The notes under the pieces are model-generated. The model saw nothing but the letters and a program-made list of their open reading frames with translations, did not search any database and had not been told where the DNA came from. Positions 45,901-57,592 of a stretch of DNA of 64,000 bases are shown here, piece by piece; position 1 is the stretch's first letter, and each line of letters opens with the position of its first letter. The stretch is from Bugula neritina (taxonomy: Eukaryota > Bryozoa > Gymnolaemata > Cheilostomatida > Bugulidae), in NCBI GenBank assembly GCA_964035545.1, contig OZ037765.1, positions 21,770,495 to 21,834,494 of the forward strand. The letters run 5' to 3'. The translations under genes were made by a program, and so were the position numbers.

Positions 45901-47840
45901 ATTATGGAGACTGCCCCCAATACCTTTAGGGGGAGACAACTTTAAAATACAACTCCCTCTAGAGGGATGTTTGAAACCCCTCTATTGTCTTTATGTACTT
46001 AGTGCCTGTTTCTAGTTTCATATTTCACTACTTCCCCATGTTGAGGTTGCAACTATTTTGTGTGGGTTGTTCAACTTATACAAGATCAGTTATTGTTGTA
46101 TGCTGCAGGAGCCAAAGACTGATAAAGATGAGGAATACTGCAAAAAGGTAAATGAACTGTTGAACAACCCACCAACTCCCGGCTCTAGTCGTGCTGCTGG
46201 ATTTGGTACTGGCTCATCAGGCATGGCAGATATACCTTCTTCAGACCTGGCAAATCTTGGTAAAATGAATGTTTGTTTATTTGAAACTTGCTTTTAATAT
46301 ATGCAGCTTGCTTGCAGAATAATTAATTTATGTCTTCTATATTTTTGGGGAGCAGCCGTGGTCTAGGGGTTAGAGCGTTTGCTTAGTAAAAACAAAGTCA
46401 TGGGTTCAAGCCCTGACAAAAGCCATTGGTGATGTTAGGAAGGACATCCAGTGATAAATTGCTCCTGTGCCCGATCTGAATAAGTCCCTAGCCCGACTTA
46501 ACAAAAAAGCTCCATCAAGGCTTTTTCACAGGGATGGCGACTGTAAACCTGTGTGAGTTTTTATATCTTTTATATATTTCAGGTGATTCTGATCTTTCCA
46601 ATTTGCTTGGTGGCATGAGTCAAGAGCAGTTGTTACGGCTGATAGGTGGTGTAGGGAATCTAGGATCTGGTAGTGGTGGGGCTGGATTAGGTAATGCCCT
46701 GAGAGGTTCTGCTAGGCCAGCTAGTACTCAGAGCCAGGACTCTGCAATGCCTGTCAGGGTGCAATCAGCTCCTGAAACACAGCCCAGTATGGAGGAAGAT
46801 GCTGTGACACCGCAACCCCGACCAGTCACTGCTGCTGCACTCCCGGGAGGGTCTTCAACCACTGATTCTTCTAGTGCCGCATCTCAGTCTATCCAACTCA
46901 GTGATCTTCAGAATGTCCTGTCTAGTATACAAAGTAAGAGCAGCTGCTGTATGAATATTTTCATCCCATCTTTTTTCTAATATGTGTAGGAAGCCGCCGT
47001 GGTCTAGGGGTTAGAGCGTTTGCCTAGTAAACACGAAGTCATGGGTTCGAACCCGAACAAAGGCCATTGGTGATGTTACAAAGAGCATCCAGTCATAATT
47101 GCTCCTGTGCCCCATTTGAATAAGTCTTTAGCCCGATAGTGATAAGAATAGCGACTATAAACTGGCTATAGTTTTTCTTCTCTATGTGTGAATTTTCTGC
47201 AATTGATGCTCACATGCTATTGGTTGTTGCAACAGCACCAGGAAATGCTGCTGAAGCAGTGAATCTGTCAGAAGCTCTCAACTCTGAGAAAATGATTCCA
47301 ATACTGGCAGACCTTCGAGTACAAGAACGTCTTACTCCTTTCCTACCACAGGATTCGTCTATTCCATCTAGTCAAGATGAGCTAAGGGCCACCATATCTT
47401 CTCCACAGTTTCAACAAGCACTCAATAGCTTTGGCAGTGCCCTGACAAGTGGCCAATTGGGCCCAGTTTTAGCTCAGTTTGGTTTGAGTGAAGCTGCTGT
47501 TGCAGCTGCTAATCAAGGAGGTAAGATGTGCTTGGTGTTGTATAGTTTGTACATACTGTATATTTTGATCACTATTCCCCCTGTTGTAACACACTAATTG
47601 CAATACTTCTAATTTCAACTTATTACTGATGCGGCTCCAAAATGTTTTCTCTGTCAGGCATTACTAAATTAAAACGCACATATGGATTACACTTTTACAA
47701 GTTATTTTTGTGAGCAGAGTCTTATCTAAACCAGCAATTATTTAGCAATGACTGTCTTTTTTTCCACAGATATACAGGCATTCGTGAAAGCTATGCAGAG
47801 TGATGAAAGTAAGAAAGAAGAGAAGATGGATGAAAGCTAA
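42958..47840 (+). CDS. ADRM1: ADRM1/RPN13, proteasomal ubiquitin receptor
   Basis: The ATG is at 42980 in an exon beginning after an acceptor at 42957, so a 5' UTR exon lies upstream. Coding exons are 42980-43180, 43390-43503, 46109-46259, 46583-46933, 47236-47520 and 47770-47840, in phase, 390 aa (human 407). The N-terminal Pru domain (about residues 12-125) includes [30 protein letters not shown] and [16 protein letters not shown] Gly/Ser-rich linker follows. The C-terminal DEUBAD domain (about 245-375) has [16 protein letters not shown] and [20 protein letters not shown]. The protein captures ubiquitin chains at the 19S particle through RPN2 and activates UCHL5/UCH37. Intron 2 (2.6 kb) carries a foldback element. 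Introns 3 and 4 each carry a SINE. AATAAA at 48004-48009 probably ends the mRNA. Confidence 0.96.
43731..45985. mobile_element. 2.25-kb foldback element with about 755-bp inverted arms, in ADRM1 intron 2
   Basis: 43731-44493 and 45222-45985 are reverse complements over about 760 bp with few differences by eye. The outer ends read ATAGAGGGGTTTCAAACATC and the reverse complement, and the inner ends are near TTTAGAGAACAGTAAAAA. About 730 bp of unique sequence lies between. There is no transposase ORF. TA at each outer edge could be a target duplication, but the boundary is not certain. Likely a non-autonomous long-TIR DNA transposon. Confidence 0.85.
46349..46560 (+). mobile_element. tRNA-Thr-derived SINE in ADRM1 intron 3
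   Basis: The head resembles tRNA-Thr (AGT): an A-box region GTGGTCTAGGGGTTAGAGCG, an anticodon-arm segment near CTTAGTAAAAAC, and a B box GGTTCAAGCCC (46403-46413). A core follows with GATGTTAGGAAGGACATCC and a tail region shared with the copy at 46989. Not a functional tRNA gene, since its stems do not pair. Confidence 0.88.
46989..47166 (+). mobile_element. tRNA-Thr-derived SINE in ADRM1 intron 4
   Basis: Second copy, same orientation, with a perfect B box GGTTCGAACCC (47044-47054) and the anticodon-arm segment CCTAGTAAACACGAAG, close to the CTAGTAAAC loop of animal tRNA-Thr (AGT). The core reads GATGTTACAAAGAGCATCC. It is shorter at the 3' end than the intron-3 copy. Confidence 0.88.
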
Positions 47841-48098
47841 TGACAATATGATAGCTAGTGTGTAAAATATTTACTTGTTATGTAATTTTAAAGTTGAATT
47901 TCCAGTTCTCAATACTTCATTTATTGACTAGGTATAAATCATAAAAGTTTGTAGCACCAGAGATCTTTACTCAAAACATTGAAATGTCCAGACTCATTGA
48001 CTAAATAAATATATGTAGAAAATTGTAGTCTAGTTGAGAAAATTGAACTTAAACTTGATACAAAATAATATCACATTCAATATCATTGCCCTTTCTTA

Positions 48099-48271
48099 TC
48101 AAAGCAAGACATCATTTCTCTCAATAGCATTGGGTTTGTCAGTGTCTGTGTTGCTACTTTCAGTCGTGTCACCATTCATTGTGGTTTTAAGTCTTGTGCT
48201 TTCATCAGCCTTTGTCTTCTCAGTTACTTCTATTCCTTCTTCTTCATCGACTTCAACAAAGACATTTGTGT
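48099..48271 (-). CDS. STAU: Candidate alternative last coding exon of Staufen (acidic tail)
   Basis: An AG acceptor at 48273-48272 opens a 173-nt exon that joins in phase to the GTGAGT donor at 48499 inside exon 12. It encodes about 57 residues rich in Glu, Asp and Thr ([20 protein letters not shown]) and stops at 48099. The acceptor has a weak pyrimidine tract. Phase agreement and the perfect donor are the support. Confidence 0.5.
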
Positions 48272-51200
48272 CTATGATAAATTTGATGAAATACAAGTTG
48301 TAATAACCAAAAATATGTAGAACAAACAGTGTACAATGTATTTATTTTGTAAAAAATTACACCCCAACATATCAATTAAAGCTGGTAACATTAACAGAAC
48401 TTGAAACAAAAACTAATTAAACAAGTGATAAGGCCAAAACACATATTGTACGACCAACAACTATTTTTATCCCCTATCAATCATCACCTGGACACTCACT
48501 ATGTGACTTTGTAACTGAGTTGGCAAATTGATTCAATGCTTTTAGCGCTGCTTTATCATGAGACATTTCTACAGTGGGAGCATCTCCCTGAAATACTTGT
48601 GGCGGAATAGTTTGGAGTGTAACTAATGTTGTGAACGTTTTTGTATTTGTACCCTACAACAAATATAAAGACAATTAGTTTATACACACTACTCTTAAAT
48701 TGAAAGTAATCTATAATGTGCTAAGTCACCTAATAGATCATGTTTAAATGAAACGTAATAAAATCTATCTCTGCGACAACAGGGTAAGCAATCTACATCA
48801 AAGCAGATGCTTAGATTCAATGGTCCTATGTGCCACATCATCCAAAGAAAAAATTATCAAAATTTGGTAGTACTATAATGTGTTCATACCAGCAGACAGA
48901 CTAAGTTCTACATCTTATGAACAGTTATTCTAGCTAGCATTACAATACAGCACTTTGATTTTCGGGTCAAGTGAGTTTAATAATAGTACCAACTTTTCAA
49001 ATGTGAAAATAATAAAATCATATGAAACAGGCCAATTACCTTGGGAAAATCTATAAACTCCATTGATATACCCATACAAAGACCAAGATACTCCAACTGC
49101 TCTCGGGGTGAATCTAACTGGCGTTTTACGTGCTCTTTACCGGCCAATAATTCATTACCGAGATCAGATTCACCTGCAGAATAAAGTTATTACATGTTGA
49201 TAACAAAATATATTATGTACATAGCAAAAAATTTCATTACAGCAAAGTTGTTGGAAGACCTATCTGAAATTAATTGCTATCATAACCACTTTCCCAATCA
49301 TACCTCCACAGCAAATACCATAATAATAAATATATTCTGCTTCAACGTTAATGATTGTAACACAGTCATTAACGTTGAAACAGATAACCACAGAATATAT
49401 CGACGGAAGTGATAAACTTGGAAACAATCACAAGATCTCGGAGTAAAAAGAAAACTTATATTTTACAAAGTGATTAGTGTCTAACCATGTTCTAGTAGAT
49501 CTTTTGCGAGAGAGGCAGCAAGGTGAACGTCAAACTGCGGAAGTTCTTGTTTAGAAGATTTTTCAGAAATATTAGATCGGACGAGAACACCTGGTAACTT
49601 ATAAAGTAAGCAACATTTCATTATTATATACATAATTTTATAATAAATGCAATATAAAACAAACATAACATCTATCAATAAACCATACAATATAAATGAC
49701 ATTATTTATAACATAGATTTATTTACAACAATTTTATTGTTCAATTTACACAATTCACCAAATCTAAAATTTTTAAATAACTATTCAGAACGTTGAAGAT
49801 GACAAACTGGCCAGTGCTAAGCTAACCTTATTAGCTGGAACTGAGTCCACAAAGGTAACATGTTTGCTACGCTGAGATGAGGAATTGCCAGAACTGTCGG
49901 CTGATTTCAATGATGATTTTGCAGGAAGTGGAGTTGGCTTGCTATATCCCATGATTTGTAACATTTCTTCAGCAGCATTACGCTTGGCTAATTTTTTATT
50001 TGGACCCTTTCCTTGGCAAGTCTTTTCATTACATTTTACCTAAAAGCATTTTATGTTATTTTCTATAAGCAGTCAGAAAGAATATAATGAGGATATTGCA
50101 GTATAAGGCGTTGACAGACATGCTTAAAGCCAAATAATCAACAATGTCATGATCAAACATAACCTGGTAGAAAAGTTAAAAAACATGATTAAAGTCAAGT
50201 ATGGTATCAAATATGTTAATAATAAAATGATTACCAATTTTTAGCCTGTAATGCATATTGCGTACAGCAAACTTGAAGGCACATGTTCAACTGCAGAACA
50301 ACTATATTATCTAGATCTCAAATTACCTGCCACTGTAAAATATAGGTGTAATACAGAGCAATAAATCCCAACCTGAATAATAAATTCCCTGCGTCTGGGT
50401 GCACCATGCTCCATCACCAAAGTATATACTGGCTCCTTCCTCTTGTTAGCTTGTTGTATTTGTATCAGCCGACTTATAGGATTTATACCTGAGCCATATT
50501 CTACATTCGCCTTCTGCATCTACAATAATAACATAAAGATAATGTTTTTTTTCCACGAAGCCATTAATTCGGGAGATACTGATTTTTAATTTGTGCAACA
50601 AATATTAGCTTGCTGCACAAATCTTTAATCAAAAATAATGATGTGCTATTTCACACAGTAGTACTGGAACAACATACTCGTATTATTGATACGTCATTTT
50701 TATAAGCTAATTCTGTTGACCACGGAGAGATACAATACTACCTTTATCAAATTCCTGTTTTTCTTTTTATTTGCCAGATTTTTAACTTTCTGTCTAAAAT
50801 CTGAAGTTGGACTGACGGATTCTTTGAGCTTTATAAGCATGTTTTCGGCAGCCTTTTTCTTGCTGTCTTTCTTGCTGTTGCCTTCACCTTCAGATACCAA
50901 GTCACCACATACTGCTCTGTTGATATAGAATATTTTTGCATTTAAAACAGGCAAGAAGAATATAAAAAATTATGTAGTAAAATATCATTAGAATAAAATA
51001 TTAAATAAACCAATTTTGGGTTTACATTAGGCTACATGCATACAACTAACTGAATGGTAATGTTGGACAAATTAGTGCTTAACTAAAAATTGATATAAAA
51101 AGTTATCTCTTGTATGCAAGATTAAATTATACCACTAAATTCTGGCGCAAGAAATGGGTGAAAAAGAAACAAACCTTGTAGTGAATGTTCTCAGGTGGGG

Positions 51201-54200
51201 AGGGCCAGATTCATGTATGATCTCAAATGTTATTTCTTTTCCATATTGTAAAGCGAGTTCATGAACTTGACTGATTTCAGACTTCTTAGCCTCATCACTT
51301 TCTTGGTCTACTGACGAGGGCTGGGGACTTGTAGGGAGGGGTGAGGATTCTTCAGCAGGCGTCTCTAAAACATGAAAGAACTGTCAAAGAAACTAAATAG
51401 CCACCTGCATATCAGACCCTGTACTTTTCACATAATAGTATCAAATATTAGATATTGTGAAGTTCATAAGCATATAACTTATATTTTTGCTATTAATGAG
51501 ATTGGAACATTACTAAAAGCATGGACCTTTTTAGGTTAGTATCATCTTTTATTATCTGATACTGTAATCTTTAAACCTAATAGTAGCAAAAATGTACATT
51601 ATATAAAAATCGAGTTTTCTTTACAAAACAGTTCATCAATCTTGTGACGATTTACTAAAGATGCATGTGTGTTACTATGCAAAGCATGCATGTACATAGA
51701 TGAGTGTGTAAAGTAAATGTATAGAATACAATATACACGAGTTTCAAACAGGTTGAAATACTGAAGATGAACTGTCTTAATTTTAAAAAAGCATTCGTAG
51801 GTGAATAATTTAAAATGACACAATGTGGGCAACAAACATACACACGCACACACACACGTATATATATTTACCTGCAACAGTTGGACTATCAATGGTTTGT
51901 GGAGACTCCGTGTTGGGAGGGTTTGAGGTGTTGTTCATTGAGGGTGACGCAGGCTTCCTCTGTAAGGGAATACTGTTGAGTACTTTTAGGGCTTTACTGG
52001 CAGCATTGTGGCGAGCGTGCTGTCGCGTTGTCCCATGACCTTTAAACTCATGCTGACCTATTCTTAAGACTACGGCAAATGGCTGAGAGTATCTATGACG
52101 GGTATGAGGAGACATAAACCTGTTACAAAAAAGATCAAGAACAGGTTTTTAAAAAAATTCACATATACAATATATGACATCCACATATCTTTAGATGCAA
52201 CAATCAGCTTTATAAGTAGTAGCAAAACTAGTTAAATTTGCAGGTAAGACAAGTGTATTGTGCATGTATCTATTTACGGCTGTGGAAAAGTTCCTTCAAC
52301 CATGCATAAGAGCGAAAAGCAGCAACACCGATGTGAAAGCATTTACTCTATTACATTGTATATCATTTAAATAATAAGAATATCTTACGGATTGTGGTAA
52401 GTGTGGTGAGGATGGAGTGAGTGGTAGTGGTAGTTGTGCATTGTAGAATACATATATGGAGAATACATGTGAGGCATTCGCACTGTGTCCACATTTACAT
52501 AATGCGTTTGCTCACCCAGCTTCATTGCTAGAGCATTCAGCTCAACAGTTGGCGTCAATACTGGCTCTAAAAGTATGTTATTAAAACTATATAAAACAAC
52601 AAATAAATTATGCCACAGATATTAATTTCAAAAGGTGCTCTGGTGCCGCGCACTTTAATAGCTGCAGAAAACTCTAACTTCTTTAATACTTTTTGCTAAA
52701 AACATGTGTACAATAAAAAAATCGGTTCTACCACAAAGTGAGGTAAAGCTTTTTAATTACAACAGTGTACATGGCTCTTCAACAATGCATTTTTGAAAAG
52801 AAATGCATTAATATTTTAGAATCTAATTTGTGAATGAATACATCTTATTTTTCGAAGATTGGATACACATTCAGCTTCCTAATGGTACTATAATGGATCA
52901 GGCTATGCAACAGCAAACCTTTAAATTAAATGCAAATATACTAAATTATATGATGCTAAGAATGTGCAAAACTTTATTGACAATTGTGAAAAATCTAAGA
53001 GCTAAAAACTACAACATACTTGTAACAATGTTTTTTAAACTAGAAGAAAAAATATCAAAATTGCTCAAAGCATCAGAAATAACTTCCCGGGACAATACAC
53101 TAGTATAGGGTGAAATAAAAACTGACTAAATTTCGAAGTAGATGACATGAAACACAAACACTGTCAAATTAAATATTAACTAACTGCAATAAACATTAAA
53201 CACAGCATCAAGAATAATGCCCATCAGCAAACAAAGAAATTGAGTGACATACTGGTTTTCTTAGGAGAGACAGGGGTTGGAGTTTCTATTCGAGGTGATT
53301 TGAAAGCGGGTCTGGGAAGAGAAGTTTGACTGAGAGCTTCTTCGGCAGCTGCATGCTGTGCCCTTTTGATACTGCTGCCAACTGCTAAGTAACTCTCCGA
53401 ACCGAAATCAAGTCTTATGTGAAACTCTTTCTTGTGTGCTGGTCCCTTCTCATCAACCAGCACATATTTATGAGCTAGCTAAAATAATTGTGTATATCTA
53501 ATAGGCATTGCATCTATATGAATGTATTAGGTATCAAGTTAATATAGCTACCAATATTAATTCATTCCATCAACTCAAACAACAAATTTTAGTAAAACAG
53601 AAAATAGTTTGATTCGTTCATACGGAACTCTACATACTAATGTCATGAACCCGTGAACATTGAATTATTTTGAGGATGCGAATAAACTACACTTAAAATA
53701 TAAAGCATTTTATGATATCAGAAGAAAATGGTAATAGAATAACTCTAAAATGTATACCTTGTTAAACCGAGCGAGCTCATTAATTTGACACATTGGGGTT
53801 TTCTCTTTTGTGTTTGCCTTACTTTGGAGATTGTCTGACTGACCATTGCCATTGATGGAGAGTTTTCTCATCTCTGATGTTACGTGCAGAATCCCTCGCT
53901 GCTGTTTACGGGATGTTTCTAGATCAGCGGAAACAGCAGCCGGAGTTGCCTGCACTCCAACATCAGCACTAGTACATGATGACGTATCTACACAACACAA
54001 CTATTGTTATCTGTGCTATTCTAGCCTAGTCACCACACTGTATTTTAAGTGTGAAGTATAGTTTATCAGTTGCCTAAAACGTGGTAATTATTATATTGTA
54101 GACTAATCTAGTAAAACATAAACAAGCTGGTAGTTAAATGTACATGAGCTTTTAAATAATTGTTACAAGATTTTTTACATCATAGATTTGTGACGACTAT

Positions 54201-55388
54201 TATTAAACACTGTATAGGCTCAAAAATCATTAAACCCAGTAACACTGGTGTAAACTTTGCATTATTTATTTAATTTATCAACTATATTTGACATAGAAAT
54301 ACTGGGTTTGTAGTGAAAAATGGAGGAATCACTTTTGGTAGTCAAAAGTTAGATGACTCTCTATTCACTGCATATGAAGCTGTTTCTTTTCAAGTGTTCT
54401 ACCGATAATAGTTTTTACTAATCACTTTCTCCACTAGATTAAATGGTCATAAAAAGGTTGGTAAGCTGATGAGTTAATGAAAAATAAAATAAATTTCAAT
54501 GGGTAGACAACTTCAAAGCTATGTTTGAGTTATAGTTAATATATTTCAGCAGATTTCACTGTAATTTTTCAATCCTACTTTAATGTCTGTCTGTCCACAC
54601 TTATGCATTTTCCTATACAAGGTTGCATATTAAAGCCAGTTGCTATGGTATTGGAACCAAACACACTTTTAGAAAATGGCAACCTTAGACATGAGCATTA
54701 TGCAGTGCTTAAATTTGTGCTGGCATTAAACACATGGGAGGTTTTAGCAAATTGATTTCACATTGAGTTTTGGAAAAAAATTCATTCATTCGAAAATTTT
54801 CATCCCATTTAAGCTGTGCAACCAACTACAGTACGTCTGCTTTAGAAAATATTTTTTTAGGCAAAAGTTGGAGTGTATGCAAAACTGAATCACATTTGAT
54901 ATGTCATCACGGTACTTAACAGTAGCCATGTTTCTGCAGAGTTGTCAGGTGAGAGAAAAAATTTAGGATTTTCAACCAAACAAAAAGCATCTTTGGTGTA
55001 CAAATATAAATGAAGAAAATATGCAAGGGAATTTCGGTTTAAAGGGATTTTGACATACAAAACTTTAGATTTAATCAATTCATGTTAGTAACACTAAACA
55101 TGTACATTTTGTAAAATAATAAAAAGGAAGAACTATTAATTAACACAGGCTTATAGAAAATATTTTTTAAAAATGCCCACCAATAATAACTGTTCTAGCA
55201 GTTGGATTCTGAACACCGGAAACACTACTTTCAGAGTTAGTATTTCCTGGCATTGATGACCCGACAGAACTATTTGAAAGTGTATTGATTGTTACGTCGG
55301 AGTCATTCTCCAATTTCACAGCAGAAGAATGTAAAGGAGATTTGCCACCAAGTCGCAAGTTTGAATGCTTGAACTTTGAACCCGACAT
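48099..55388 (-). CDS. STAU: Staufen double-stranded RNA-binding protein
   Basis: Exons read leftward: 55388-55181, 53987-53758, 53478-53253, 52566-52389, 52119-51872, 51364-51175, 50916-50742, 50519-50373, 50039-49827, 49597-49486, 49173-49040, 48653-48477. They are in phase, 745 aa ending at TGA 48479-48477. Alternatively exon 12 splices at 48500 (GTGAGT) to 48271-48099, in phase, 795 aa with an acidic tail. Five dsRBDs: about 131-197; 224-335 (split by a His/Tyr-rich insert); 391-455 ([11 protein letters not shown]); 496-565 ([14 protein letters not shown]); 665-735. This order, and the conserved stretch before dsRBD4, identify Staufen. It binds mRNA stems for localisation, translation control and UPF1-linked decay. 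Intron 1 (about 1.2 kb) and the others hold no gene that I can see. Confidence 0.95.
48341..48346 (-). terminator. Possible polyadenylation signal for the short Staufen form
   Basis: AATAAA on the minus strand, about 130 bp after the TGA at 48479-48477 and before the alternative exon. A second AATAAA on the minus strand at 47925-47920 would serve the long form. Confidence 0.45.
49332..49399. repeat. Hairpin in Staufen intron 11
   Basis: TTCAACGTTAATGA (49341-49354) and TCATTAACGTTGAA (49366-49379) form a perfect 14-bp stem with an 11-nt loop. An outer pair (ATATTCTG near 49332 and CAGAATAT near 49391) extends it past an asymmetric bulge. Confidence 0.75.
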
Positions 55389-55402
55389 CCTTTATTTCAT
55401 CT

Positions 55403-57592
55403 ACAATACAAACAATTCATCACACAACAAATCATCTAGTTGCTGCATTATGAAAAAATATAGAACTGTTGAAAGGCAGACATTTACAGCATATTTTATT
55501 AAAATGAACTAATTACACTGAAACATGACTTATAAGGATCTTTTAATTTTTGAAGCAGTATCAATGAAAGTTTATGTGACAGACAAACTAGTAAATAGAC
55601 AAGCACTTTAAATTGTTTTATAGCCATTAATAAATATATTATTCACAGACAGGGTTGAGTATTTGTAAAATGAATAGCATTGTGTTTTATATTTTAACAA
55701 TAACTTAGCAACTTTGATCAGAGCACGTTTTATGCAATTTAGTGAAAAGTAAAATCTATTCTTGTTGCTTTTAAAAATTAGCTTAAAATGAAGGATTGCA
55801 TTATAATTAGATGACCAAGATTTTAACTCTTGCCAAGTGAGTCATAAAATGAGCCTTTGCTGGGCTGCAAGGAGTCACCTCCCTTAAGCATTGCTATCTA
55901 GTTTAGAAAATTGCATATTTATTTTTGTATTCCAATTTAAAAGTTGAATTTCACATTTTACATAACAGTAAAAAGAAAAAATCTTTTGGATCATAAGAAT
56001 TATTTGTATATCTATTATGTACGAATATTAACAATAATATTATTATATGTATACTATAATATAAATACATACTTCCACAGTTATAATAAAATATCATGTT
56101 GATTTCTGATTATAATATACTTATAGAATAGTACTAATACGTACGAAGTATAATAATAATATAAACGTAAAAGTGGTAATTGTAACTTTAATGTGAAGTA
56201 AAGATTTACACTTACATAAATGTAACATTATTATTGTGATTATAGTCATCATATCAATATTCTCAGTGATAATGATATTCTAATATAACAATTTAGTGCA
56301 ATAATTTATAATTATTGAACCTAATATAACTTTTATAACTATCAATTATGATATTTACATTTATTTTCAACTTTATACTATCATAAATAAATCATAAAAT
56401 AAATAATATTACCTAAAAATAATATTAATTTAATATCTCCTGCTAAAATTGAACTGCAGTTGAGGCCAATTTGCAAATTACAAGCTACTGTAGCAGCCTG
56501 TTGATACAAAATAAGGAGCTGTGAGATTTCAGAACAACAGCAATGCTATACACAAACGGTCAGCTGAATGGGAAATTTACCTTTCAAAAAAATAAAGACA
56601 AAGTTATAGCATTTGTCGATCATAAGTACAGACCCCTATATAAGCTAGCAGAAGTTAAGATGAAATGGGTCAACACAGCAACATACCTAGACGTGATAAT
56701 CAGCATTTTGAACTAGAAAAATAAACTTCAAAAATTCTTGGAGCAATTTAACACATTTTGCATATTATTTATATACTTAAAGTCAATCATTAAATTTAAT
56801 GATAATTATAATAATGATAATCCAAATCTTTATCTTTATTAATACTAATAGTAATAATACTAATAGTACTACTACTAGACTTAGACTACTAGTACTAGTA
56901 GTAGTAGTAATTGTAAATGTGATACTAATAGTAATGCTCACAGTAACAGTAGGTGTAACACTAACAGTGACACTATTACTATAACTATTACCATTACTAT
57001 TAGTATTAGTATTAAATAATTACAGCAATGCCAATAGTATTAGTATTGCTATTACATTTACTTGGTCTTAACTATAAGTTAAAGTATAAGACTCTTATAC
57101 TTTAACTTACAATATTAATTAAATTTATTTTTAATATCATAATGATTGATAATGATAATCATTGAATTTGATCAATTTGAATTATTAAATTTATTCTTAA
57201 TCTTGATAAATATAATTATAATACTCTTACCAGCTTTATATAAAGTTTGGCAAACAGTAAAGAAATTGCAGGGTGGATATGTCTATATTGCCATATCAAC
57301 CCAGCACCCAAAGTATTCATTACTCCATAACAATGCACAGAGTCAACTACTACTAGTCAACTTACAGCTTACAGAGTGAGAGTCGAAGTGCCACAAAATC
57401 TCATCATAATGGCAGGAAATAGAAAAAATACAGCAACGTATAGCCTTAGGTCTAACATTTTCTTACGGCGGCTGAATAACACAAACAATGTTTGATCATT
57501 GTGATCGTCTATTTTATCAGAAGACATCACTGGATATATGAGCATCTCCGACTGAATCAATTGGGGATGTTCGGTTTATAAAGAAAATTACA
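55403..57592. other. Divergent intergenic region STAU/RNPS1
   Basis: AT-rich DNA with no supported gene. 56800-57050 is an ACT/AGT/AAT strand-switching block. 57075-57109 is a perfect 35-bp palindrome. Promoters of both neighbours should lie here. An acceptor-like TTGTAG just before the Staufen ATG suggests a Staufen 5' UTR exon within the interval. Confidence 0.5.
57075..57109. repeat. Perfect 35-bp palindrome
   Basis: Arms TAAGTTAAAGTATAAGA and its reverse complement meet at a single central C. Confidence 0.9.

Noticed and set aside
46349-46425. Possible tRNA-Thr gene
   Set aside because: Has A- and B-box similarity but the acceptor and anticodon stems do not pair, and it continues into a SINE core.
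48034-48303. 89-codon plus-strand frame with many Ser and Val residues, resembling a membrane protein
   Set aside because: Antisense of the acidic Staufen tail exon, and overlaps the ADRM1 3' flank.
56799-56984. 61-codon hydrophobic frame
   Set aside because: Repeat translation in the STAU/RNPS1 gap.
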